Assembly (NCBI GenBank): GCA_016285415.1
Contig: JAEEQU010000018.1
Coordinates: 1-15,912 of the forward strand
Origin: Alphaproteobacteria bacterium
Lineage (GTDB): Bacteria; Pseudomonadota; Alphaproteobacteria; Rs-D84
DNA length: 15,912 bases
Reading direction: 5' to 3'
The notes below the pieces were generated by a model. The model worked only from the letters and a program-made list of their open reading frames with translations, made no database searches and was not told where the DNA came from. Positions within the stretch are counted from its first letter, which is position 1; each line of letters begins with the position of its first letter. Shown here piece by piece: positions 7,581 through 14,224 of this stretch. The translations under genes and the position numbers were made by a program.

Positions 7581-7621
7581 CTTGGCTTGATTATTTCCCA
7601 AATTATTATAAAAACAAACAT

Positions 7622-7652
7622 TTGACATTGACTTTTTTTGTGCAAATATGTT
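7622..7652 (+). promoter_or_regulatory. Probable promoter of the 282-residue hypothetical gene
   Basis: A consensus TTGACA (7622-7627) is followed after 19 nt by TATGTT (7647-7652). A second TTGACT overlaps at 7628-7633. The spacer is long, so the exact -10 is uncertain. The ribosome site AAAGGA (7661-7666) lies 6 nt before ATG 7673. Confidence 0.4.
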
Positions 7653-7672
7653 AAAAAAACAAAGGATTTACC

Positions 7673-8521
7673 ATGCAAAATAATACAGGAACCATAATGG
7701 CAACATCTTCTGGCCGTCCGGAACAGGTACGTGCGGCGCGTACACGCAGAAAATACCGCGAAGATACACGTAAAATGGTTGAACAGGGTTTTAACCTGCG
7801 CGATTATATGTCTGTTTATGGTATGTTTGAAAGACCAGATGCAGAAACCTATACACAAATTTGCGAAGATTTTATAGATGCGGAAAATAACAATGTTGCA
7901 TTTGTTGAACCAGTAAAATACAAAATCAACGAAGAACAATATTACCGTATTTATAAAACACCATTATCAAATTATGGGACTTTATTGACATTGGTGAACC
8001 CAAAAGAACATAAAATTTCTAAAGAGTTATATTATAAATTATGCATTATTGCGGTGGCGGCGCGCGGTCCGTTTGCGGGTGGCCCATGGAACGGCGATCG
8101 TGGTGATTCGTGGGGACATGAAATTGCATGCGTACGCCCAGAATATTTGGCCGCAGGTAAATATAAATATTTGTGCCAAATTGCGTGTAAAACAAATGGC
8201 GCGGCATTGCGTAACATAGATTACAATAGATTAACCGAACAAGAATTTGTTGATATATTTATGGTGGCGGCGCATAAGTTCGAAAAACATGAATGTTATG
8301 GTATTACCCCAGATTTAAAAAATTATTCTTTTGTGAATCCGATATTGTTACGTTTGGTTGATATCTCTGTGCATATTCCTGTTTCGCTGTATCAGGGGTG
8401 TTTGGTTGCATATGCGCGTAAATATGGCATAGATAAATTAGAACATGCCATCGGTGCATATGATAAAAATGTGCTGACGAATATCAAGATGGCATTAAGC
8501 GCAGGACAAAAAAGAAAATAA
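7673..8521 (+). CDS. Hypothetical cytosolic protein, 282 residues
   Basis: I do not recognise this protein. It has no signal peptide or membrane segment. The N-terminal 40 residues are strongly basic (RAARTRRKYREDTRK), which could contact nucleic acid or membrane. The middle holds a Gly/Trp-rich stretch GPFAGGPWNGDRGDSWGHE (about 131-149), followed by alternating Tyr-rich helices and five cysteines. Several segments repeat a loose pattern of a conserved x(E/K)EQYY or KELYYK helix, hinting at two related halves. Start ATG 7673 has AAAGGA 6 nt upstream; an in-frame ATG at 7697 is also possible. It is a single-gene transcript between two terminators. Codon use resembles its neighbours, so it is not obviously acquired. 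Confidence 0.8.
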   Translation: MQNNTGTIMATSSGRPEQVRAARTRRKYREDTRKMVEQGFNLRDYMSVYGMFERPDAETYTQICEDFIDAENNNVAFVEPVKYKINEEQYYRIYKTPLSNYGTLLTLVNPKEHKISKELYYKLCIIAVAARGPFAGGPWNGDRGDSWGHEIACVRPEYLAAGKYKYLCQIACKTNGAALRNIDYNRLTEQEFVDIFMVAAHKFEKHECYGITPDLKNYSFVNPILLRLVDISVHIPVSLYQGCLVAYARKYGIDKLEHAIGAYDKNVLTNIKMALSAGQKRK

Positions 8522-8525
8522 AATT

Positions 8526-8549
8526 AAATGCTCCATTTGGGGCATTTTT
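8526..8549 (+). terminator. Intrinsic terminator after the hypothetical gene
   Basis: A 9-bp stem AAATGCTCC/GGGGCATTT (one T-G pair) with loop ATTT is followed by TT. It lies 5 nt after the stop codon. Confidence 0.85.
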
Positions 8550-8551
8550 AA

Positions 8552-8580
8552 TTGCTTTTATTTATGTATCTTGCTATATT
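8552..8580 (+). promoter_or_regulatory. Promoter of lspA-yidC
   Basis: TTGCTT (8552-8557), a 17-nt spacer and TATATT (8575-8580) are visible, with an extended-10 TG at 8572-8573. A ribosome site TGGAGA at 8595-8600 precedes ATG 8605. This would drive lspA and, through the 3-nt gap, yidC. Confidence 0.55.
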
Positions 8581-8604
8581 TGACCAAGATTCAATGGAGA
8601 AAAA

Positions 8605-9129
8605 ATGGTAAAGATACTAAAAACACTTGCTGCAATATTTGGCATAGTTGCACTGGATCAAATTGTAAAGTGGAAGGTGTTGTTTTTATTACTGCATCCG
8701 GCATCGCCTGAATTTATGTGGGATGGAATATCACCTGTTCAAATTAGCCACGTAACAAATTTCTTTAATGTTTTATTTACGTGGAATCCAGGAACAGCGT
8801 TTTCTTTCCTGCGCGATTTTGGTGATGGTGCACCAATAATTATGGTTATTGCAACAGGGATAATTATCGGGTTGGTTGCGTATTACCTGTTTGCACGCGC
8901 CAAAGATTATGAACGTGTACCACTGATTTTGATACTTGGTGGGGCGCTTGGTAATTTTATAGACCGTTTGCGTTTTGGCGCGGTTGTTGATTTCTTGGAT
9001 TTTCATGTTGGTGCATGGCATTGGCCTGTATTCAATGTTGCCGATGTATTTATCACAGTTGGCGTATTGCTGTACATATTAAATTGGTGGTTGGCACGCC
9101 GTCGTTGTTTAAAGAATATAAAGGGGTAA
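8605..9129 (+). CDS. lspA: Lipoprotein signal peptidase (signal peptidase II)
   Basis: A 174-residue inner-membrane aspartyl protease that cleaves the signal peptide of prolipoproteins after lipidation of the cysteine. Four hydrophobic segments are visible. Conserved parts are DQIVK in the first segment (Asp18), NPGTAFSFL (61-69), GALGNFIDR with catalytic Asp120, and FNVADVFI with catalytic Asp147. Length is typical of the family. The last codons carry AAGGGG, which serves as the ribosome site of yidC, so the two genes are translated from one message. Its presence implies that the cell makes lipoproteins, even though no lipoprotein gene is visible here. Confidence 0.97.
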   Translation: MVKILKTLAAIFGIVALDQIVKWKVLFLLLHPASPEFMWDGISPVQISHVTNFFNVLFTWNPGTAFSFLRDFGDGAPIIMVIATGIIIGLVAYYLFARAKDYERVPLILILGGALGNFIDRLRFGAVVDFLDFHVGAWHWPVFNVADVFITVGVLLYILNWWLARRRCLKNIKG

Positions 9130-9132
9130 ATA

Positions 9133-10728
9133 ATGGTTCAGTATCTTAACAATAATAATTCTGGATTTGCGGCATGGAATGCGAACCGTAGTGCGATGGC
9201 GGCGGACAAACCAAAATCAAAATTGGGTGGATTTTTGTGGTGGCTGATTTTGTTTATGGGAACATGGTGGCTAATCAGTATGTGGACAACACCAAACGAT
9301 AAACCTGCACCAACAGATTCTGATATCGCGATTGTTGCAACAGATAATTTGGAATTGCCTGCGCGTGAAATTCGTGGTGATAAAATTGTGGCAAATGTCC
9401 AAGGGCTGCGCGTATCAAAAATATCTTTAAATGATTATGCGGCAACATCGTCCAAAAATGATGAAATGCGTGTAACATTGTTGCCCGCAGATACCGATTT
9501 TGCCGAGGTTGGATTTACCGCAACTGGAACAACCGCGCCCGATGTAAAAACACATTGGACGGAACAAGACGGCAAGATGGTTTGGCGTAATAGCGATGGC
9601 GTTATTTTTACGCGTGATATTAAAATAGATGGTTATTTGATAAATATTACCGATACAATTGAAAATAAAACAAAACGTGAATTAACATTTGCACCCTATG
9701 CGCGTATTGTGCGTGTCGGGCATGAAAATGCGGCGGGTGTTTCCACGGGTGCGATAACGAATACTAATTCCAAGGTTCGCTATAACGATTGGAACAGTTT
9801 GGATAAAAAATCATATGCGTATTCTACAACAAATGGGTTCTTTGGTTTTTCTGATCAATATTGGCAAACAATTGCCGAAATAAAATCACCAGATCAAACG
9901 ATGCGTGCAAAATCTGTGGGTGATAAATATGTCGCGGATGGTTCTGCGGCGGGCGTGGTTGTTTTGCCAGGGAACACTGGGATATTTACAACGACAATTT
10001 TTGCCGGTCCACGTGATCAAACAATACTAGATGCCGCCGCGACAAGTATTTCGGGGCTGAACAAGACGGTTGATTATGGTTGGTTCTGGTTCTTTGCGCA
10101 ACCATTACTGTGGATATTGAATATATTAAATTCTGTTGTGATGAATTACGGTGTCGCAATAATTTTGTTAACAATATTGTTGCGGTTATTGATGTGGCCA
10201 TTGACGCGTAAATCGTATGTGTCATCTATTCAAATGCAACGGATGCAACCCGAAATGCAACGCATACAAAAATTGTATGCAAATGACAAGGCGCGTCTGC
10301 AATTAGAAATGATGAATCTGTATAAAACGCACAAGACATCGCCAATGTCGGGATGTTTACCAATGTTGCTTCAGATTCCAATTTTCTTTGCGTTGTACAA
10401 GGCGCTGCTGGTTTCGGTTAATATGCGCAATGCTGGATTTTTATGGATACATGATTTGGCGGCAATGGATCCATATTTCATATTGCCAAGATTGATGGGT
10501 GCGACAATGTGGTTGCAACAGTATTTGCAATCTGGTCGTACCAAGAAAGCAGATAAAAATGCCAATGATATATCGGCATCAACGGGGCGTGTGATGAAAT
10601 GGTTGCCAGTAATATTTACGGTTATGTTTGCGTGGATGCCGGCGGGTTTGGTATTGTATTGGACGATATCAAATGTATTTGGGATTATCCAAACATACAT
10701 AATCAAAAAACAATTGGCGAATAAATAA
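9133..10728 (+). CDS. yidC: Membrane protein insertase YidC/Oxa1
   Basis: A 531-residue protein that inserts and folds inner-membrane proteins, alone or with the Sec translocon. A first membrane segment (about 33-51) precedes the large periplasmic beta-sandwich domain (about 60-310). The conserved insertase core follows: the segment around GVAIILLTILLRLLMWPL with the groove arginine Arg351, a cytosolic helical hairpin (QMQRMQPEMQ), and the segments starting at CLPMLLQIPIFFALYKAL and LPVIFTVMFAWMPAGL. Start ATG 9133 is supported by AAGGGG 6 nt upstream, inside lspA. It leaves a 32-residue Asn-rich hydrophilic extension before the first membrane segment, longer than in E. coli. Placement after lspA rather than rnpA is less usual. 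It ends at a strong terminator shared with the convergent gene. Confidence 0.97.
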   Translation: MVQYLNNNNSGFAAWNANRSAMAADKPKSKLGGFLWWLILFMGTWWLISMWTTPNDKPAPTDSDIAIVATDNLELPAREIRGDKIVANVQGLRVSKISLNDYAATSSKNDEMRVTLLPADTDFAEVGFTATGTTAPDVKTHWTEQDGKMVWRNSDGVIFTRDIKIDGYLINITDTIENKTKRELTFAPYARIVRVGHENAAGVSTGAITNTNSKVRYNDWNSLDKKSYAYSTTNGFFGFSDQYWQTIAEIKSPDQTMRAKSVGDKYVADGSAAGVVVLPGNTGIFTTTIFAGPRDQTILDAAATSISGLNKTVDYGWFWFFAQPLLWILNILNSVVMNYGVAIILLTILLRLLMWPLTRKSYVSSIQMQRMQPEMQRIQKLYANDKARLQLEMMNLYKTHKTSPMSGCLPMLLQIPIFFALYKALLVSVNMRNAGFLWIHDLAAMDPYFILPRLMGATMWLQQYLQSGRTKKADKNANDISASTGRVMKWLPVIFTVMFAWMPAGLVLYWTISNVFGIIQTYIIKKQLANK

Positions 10729-10760
10729 AAGAAAGTCTGGCATTTGCCGGACTTTCTTTT
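10727..10760. terminator. Bidirectional terminator between yidC and the convergent small gene
   Basis: A 15-bp nearly perfect stem (one T-G pair) with loop ATTT has A-tracts on the left arm and T-tracts on the right arm, so it works in both directions. The yidC stop (10726-10728) and the stop of the - strand gene (10759-10761) both overlap the stem ends. Confidence 0.93.
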
Positions 10761-11094
10761 AATCACAAATTATTTTATACAGTGCATCAGGTGTTTGCAC
10801 AAATGGTGCGTGCATCCCAATAGCATATTTTGCAAGATTTACGCATGTCCATGTTTTAATAGGGAACACATGTGGCACATTACATGGAATATACACAAAA
10901 CGCCATCCGTGTTGTCCCAGAATACGAATATCACGCAATTTGATTTTGATAATGTCGGTATGATTTCGTGATATAAATTGATACAGCAAAAATTCATTTT
11001 TGTTTTTTACAATTACCGCGCAGTGTTTAAAATTCTTGCAAAAAATATTTGGTAAAATTTTTGAAGATTTTGGTGCAAATGCAATGATAACCAT
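10759..11094 (-). CDS. Small protein, possible permuted NlpC/P60-like hydrolase
   Basis: An 111-residue protein without a signal peptide. Start ATG 11094 is chosen because GGGAGAG lies just upstream; the longer frame to 11151 would overlap the preceding gene. A His in FKHCAVIV (His24), followed by strands, and a Cys opening a helix in TWTCVNLAKY (Cys84) come before TPDALYKII. Phage and alphaproteobacterial small proteins share a similar C-xxx-K ... LGI ... TPxxLY ending. The His-before-Cys order is that of permuted NlpC/P60 enzymes such as YiiX and LRAT. This assignment is from pattern memory and unproven. It is the second gene of a two-gene operon, 19 nt after the 114-residue gene. Confidence 0.7.
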   Translation of the reverse strand: MVIIAFAPKSSKILPNIFCKNFKHCAVIVKNKNEFLLYQFISRNHTDIIKIKLRDIRILGQHGWRFVYIPCNVPHVFPIKTWTCVNLAKYAIGMHAPFVQTPDALYKIICD

Positions 11095-11113
11095 TTTTAC
11101 TCTCCCTTTTAGT

Positions 11114-11458
11114 TTATTCAATCCAACCGCGTTCACGTGCGGCCTTGTCAATAATACTCATCGCAGAATCCCATATGGCTGCGGCGTGATTTTCGCGCCA
11201 TATATATTGGTGTGGTGCACGATGCCGATCACCAAATTCCTTCATAATGGCAAGATGCGCATCTGTTAATTTTCCGCATAAATATAATTTGGTAATCAGT
11301 GTTTCCACATCAACCAATTCGCAAATTCTGCGCGAAGACGTTTTGTTGCGATGCACACTAATATCATTGCGCACAGATTTTGAATATAAAAACCAGAACC
11401 ACAATTGTTCGGCATTTTGAAATTTTTCGGGTGTATAATTTGTTTGGATAGATGTCAT
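11114..11458 (-). CDS. Conserved alphaproteobacterial hypothetical protein, 114 residues
   Basis: A cytosolic, mostly helical protein. The start is ATG 11458 with a consensus ribosome site AAGGAG 7 nt upstream. Features visible are NAEQLWFWF near the N-terminus, a basic patch followed by CELVDVETLITKLY, then LTDAHLAIMKEFG and a closing AAAIWDSAMSII helix with a conserved-looking Gly-Trp-Ile end. I recall a widespread alphaproteobacterial family with the same order of motifs (W near the start, RxCExxDV, L..H...L..YG, A.LW..AM), always of unknown function and often near phage-like genes. Its partner is the downstream 111-residue gene. No DNA-binding motif is evident. Confidence 0.75.
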   Translation of the reverse strand: MTSIQTNYTPEKFQNAEQLWFWFLYSKSVRNDISVHRNKTSSRRICELVDVETLITKLYLCGKLTDAHLAIMKEFGDRHRAPHQYIWRENHAAAIWDSAMSIIDKAARERGWIE

Positions 11459-11550
11459 TAAAATTCTCCTTTGATTTGTTATTATTTCATCGTTTTTATA
11501 TATAAAACTATACGATTGACTAAATTAAATATTACAACTTTTAATTGAAC

Positions 11551-11604
11551 CGATTCGTTGAATTACGATTCGTTCAAAGATTTTGCTCTTTTGTGGGCGA
11601 ATCG
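11551..11604. repeat. CGATTCG repeat cluster, possible operator
   Basis: CGATTCGTT occurs at 11551 and 11566 as direct repeats 15 bp apart (11 of 12 bases match over 11551-11562 and 11566-11577), and CGAATCG, the inverted form, is at 11598-11604. TTGAAC (11545-11550) and GTTCAA (11572-11577) form an extra inverted pair around the first two. The cluster lies 90-150 bp upstream of the 114-residue gene. Confidence 0.45.
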
Positions 11605-11626
11605 TGTTTAACTAAATTTATGCGAT

Positions 11627-11653
11627 AAAAAAAGACGTGCAAAATGCGACGTC
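11627..11653 (-). terminator. Second - strand terminator, possible end of a small RNA
   Basis: On the - strand, GACGT and GC pair with GC and ACGTC around loop ATTTT, with one bulged base, followed by TTTTTTT (11633-11627). It lies about 60 nt beyond the virB10 terminator, with no gene between them. It may be a back-up terminator or end a short independent RNA. Confidence 0.65.
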
Positions 11654-11713
11654 CTCTCTCGGTGTCTGTTAAACATGATACTTTTATGTTATGTCATATT
11701 GAATCCTTTTAAT

Positions 11714-11738
11714 AAAAAAACCGCCATAACGGCGGTTT
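11714..11738 (-). terminator. Terminator of the type IV secretion operon
   Basis: On the - strand an 8-bp stem AAACCGCC/GGCGGTTT with a 5-nt loop is followed by seven T. It begins 23 nt past the virB10 stop codon, showing that virB10 is the last gene of its operon. Confidence 0.9.
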
Positions 11739-11761
11739 GGTTAATTTTATTTTAATCCATT

Positions 11762-14200
11762 TTATAACTCTATCGGTGGGAAGCAATCGCCACCCGCATC
11801 CGGACAGCAATTAAAACCATCTTCACCCATATCGGTATATGTTTCACCCGGACAGCATCCATACGAATCAGGGTTTGCACCACCGTCGCATGTAACCGCC
11901 GAAGATTCTTCGGCCACAGCTTCGGCCTTTGGTTTATTTTCTTTTTCAAATGGATTTTTAATATTTCCATCTTCGTCATATTGAAGTCCAAGAACCTGGG
12001 TGTTATATTCTTGGCTACCCTTCTTAACAAGAAGATTTTGACTTTGTTGTTTTTGGTTTTCAAATAATGCTTCTTGTTTTGCATTATTCTTGGCCTGGTA
12101 TGTACCAAATGAACGACAATAGAAATCAATCGTTGCAAAACTATATTGGCTGCACTTTGGTTTGCCTGCACCATCTGTAATAGGAACGCAAGATTCATTA
12201 TCTTTACAATCACAGCATTCTTTTTGAATAGATGATTGCATCAGCGAACGAACCTGGCCGATCAGTTCTTCCATATTTTGAGATTCTCGGATTTCCTTGG
12301 ATACAGAACCGCGTTTGATTTTTGCGGGTTCATGAATTGCACAATGACGTGTATCACCGTTATCTGGGTCGCCACATGTTATAGCCAAATCAACAGGTGA
12401 AAATACGGTAATACGTGTTCCGGCCGCAATAGAAAATGGTGGGGTTGTGTTATCCATTATATCAACCAATAATTTTGTTGCGACATTATTCCATGCGGTA
12501 ATAATTTCGTTCTTCGCCAATTCTGATGAACGTACCGTACCACTTTGTACAACGGTGTTATTATCCAAATCAATTTGATTAACGAATGCATCGGATATTG
12601 GTGCAATCAGATTTACCGCCGCCGGAACAATTGCGGTCAACATTGGCATAACGAATTGCTGAATATAATCGGTACTGCCGTGCCCAGGAACACCCTTGCG
12701 TCCCTGGGTATCGGCGGAAAATGGATTATCCCCGCTAAATGAAAATTCAACACCATCTGGACGGATGAATTGATACCATTCAATTTGCATACGACCAACG
12801 GCTTTGTATGGTCCAGGCAGGTCGCCGACAACACGCCCCAACAGAAGTGTGCCCGTTGGTATTATAACCGTGCGGCCATTATCAGAATAAACATTGCGAT
12901 CAACCGTTGCGCGCACCGGCAAACCACTTTCCAGTAATTTGATGTCGGCCTGAATATCTGAAACAATTGTTGCCGGAATTGGTTTATATTGACGCAATAC
13001 AAAACTTCTGTCATAGGGCATGGTGGAATAAACCGTACTATCTTCATCGTCATAACCCGAAAACTCATTTGTTTTCTTGCGTGGTTTCATTTTAATGTGG
13101 AAGGCCACATCTTGACTAAAATCGCTTGCCGCCGCATCACCTGGGGATGCTTTTTGAATGCCCAAATCTGCATCAGTTAATTGGTACGAACGCGCCGCAC
13201 CCGCACGGCCAGAACCACCGCGTACGGTCAATGATGGCATACGTTCTTGGGGTGTTAAACGAATATGTTCAACATCCGACCCAATTTTGCGTGTCGGATT
13301 TGTTATATCCATAATATAACCAGTATCTGCATTATAGATACCTGTTGCATTTTTGCATTCGGTATCAGAAAACGGATGGTAATAATATGCGCCTGCCTTG
13401 GGGGTTATCCAACCACTTTGAATACCAGCGGTGTTATATCCTGGGAACGAGAAATCAGAACAACCATTTCCAAATGGTGAACGATACCTGCCCGATGTTG
13501 CAATTGGTTGTGATGGCATTGGTTGCGTGGCAAAATCCGCAGGTGGTACGATATCATTGATGTCGTCATCAAAATCAGTTCCACCAAGATCTTCTTCTTC
13601 ATCGTCAACATCAATATCATCAAAATATTCTGATTCTTCTTCGGGTTTTGGTTCAATCTTTGGCTTTGGTTTTTCAATTGCACTGATTACACCAGTAATA
13701 GCATTTTTTGTTTCAATTGGTTCTGGGCCAACTTCAACAGATGTCCATTTAATCACCGCGCTGATATTGGTGCGTGGCATTGCCTTGACGGGTTCGTAAT
13801 TCAATGTGATTTGACAAGGTGTATCCGCGGTTATAAATGTTTGGTCATTTGTGCAAGTTGTTGTTGTTGTTAAACCAACCTTGTCATCGTCTTCGTCTTC
13901 AACATGAACAACGATATCTGTTATTTGCACGCGTACATTTGAATAAACCTGAATTTCAATATTGCGGGTTTCGCCGACCATAGTATTTGCCAAATCAATT
14001 TGTGCACTTGGTTCAAACCGCAATTCTGGGGTTTCAGGAATAATTTCTTTATCTGGAATAATTTTCTTGCTGTTTTTATTTCCCAAAAGCAACAGCAACA
14101 ATATAACGACGATAATCAACGCCGCAACCATCAGCAACCACAACACCGCCTTGGGCGTAGATTTACGAAAATCTGAAAAATGTTGACTTAATTTTCCCAT
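11762..14200 (-). CDS. virB10: VirB10/TrbI/DotG-like type IV secretion core protein, enlarged
   Basis: An 812-residue inner-membrane-anchored protein of the secretion core, which in known systems spans from the inner to the outer membrane. A short cytosolic N-terminus and one membrane segment (18-39) come first. Residues about 58-152 resemble an Ig-like (ASH-type) domain with a paired Cys116/Cys129. An Asp/Glu-rich linker follows (187-215). The TrbI/VirB10 domain covers about 405-605: IPATIVSDIQAD, NVYSDNGRTVIIPTGTLLLG, IEWYQFIRPDGVEF, then a hydrophobic segment at 516-538 in the position of the outer-membrane helices. The tail adds two cysteine clusters (662-695 and 771-806); 18 Cys in all, 17 of them after residue 120. 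Typical VirB10 has about 380-430 residues. A GGGG ribosome element lies about 11 nt upstream of ATG 14200. It is the last gene of the operon. Confidence 0.88.
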   Translation of the reverse strand: MGKLSQHFSDFRKSTPKAVLWLLMVAALIIVVILLLLLLGNKNSKKIIPDKEIIPETPELRFEPSAQIDLANTMVGETRNIEIQVYSNVRVQITDIVVHVEDEDDDKVGLTTTTTCTNDQTFITADTPCQITLNYEPVKAMPRTNISAVIKWTSVEVGPEPIETKNAITGVISAIEKPKPKIEPKPEEESEYFDDIDVDDEEEDLGGTDFDDDINDIVPPADFATQPMPSQPIATSGRYRSPFGNGCSDFSFPGYNTAGIQSGWITPKAGAYYYHPFSDTECKNATGIYNADTGYIMDITNPTRKIGSDVEHIRLTPQERMPSLTVRGGSGRAGAARSYQLTDADLGIQKASPGDAAASDFSQDVAFHIKMKPRKKTNEFSGYDDEDSTVYSTMPYDRSFVLRQYKPIPATIVSDIQADIKLLESGLPVRATVDRNVYSDNGRTVIIPTGTLLLGRVVGDLPGPYKAVGRMQIEWYQFIRPDGVEFSFSGDNPFSADTQGRKGVPGHGSTDYIQQFVMPMLTAIVPAAVNLIAPISDAFVNQIDLDNNTVVQSGTVRSSELAKNEIITAWNNVATKLLVDIMDNTTPPFSIAAGTRITVFSPVDLAITCGDPDNGDTRHCAIHEPAKIKRGSVSKEIRESQNMEELIGQVRSLMQSSIQKECCDCKDNESCVPITDGAGKPKCSQYSFATIDFYCRSFGTYQAKNNAKQEALFENQKQQSQNLLVKKGSQEYNTQVLGLQYDEDGNIKNPFEKENKPKAEAVAEESSAVTCDGGANPDSYGCCPGETYTDMGEDGFNCCPDAGGDCFPPIEL

Positions 14201-14224
14201 AATATGATTTTCCCCGACATTATA

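Larger units (their letters stand above)
11459..11761. other. Intergenic region upstream of the small operon
   Basis: No convincing gene is present in these 303 bases. From the right it holds the virB10 terminator (11714-11738), a second - strand terminator (11627-11653) and a cluster of CGATTCG repeats (11551-11604). Beyond these is a very AT-rich stretch that should contain the - strand promoter of the 114-residue gene. The best -10 candidate is TATAGT at 11512-11507, with a poorly spaced TTGTAA at 11537-11532. Confidence 0.6.

Noticed and set aside
11516..11544. A + strand promoter-like TTGACT...TTTTAA in the intergenic region
   Set aside because: No + strand gene follows; the AT-rich composition makes such matches likely by chance.
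11608..11676. A 22-codon - strand frame in the gap after virB10
   Set aside because: It runs through the second terminator hairpin and T-run and lacks a ribosome site.
13405..13799. Long opposite-strand and alternate-frame open frames inside the virB10 gene, for example at 13431-13799
   Set aside because: They lie fully within a well-supported gene, are of low complexity mirroring the acidic linker, and have no start signals.
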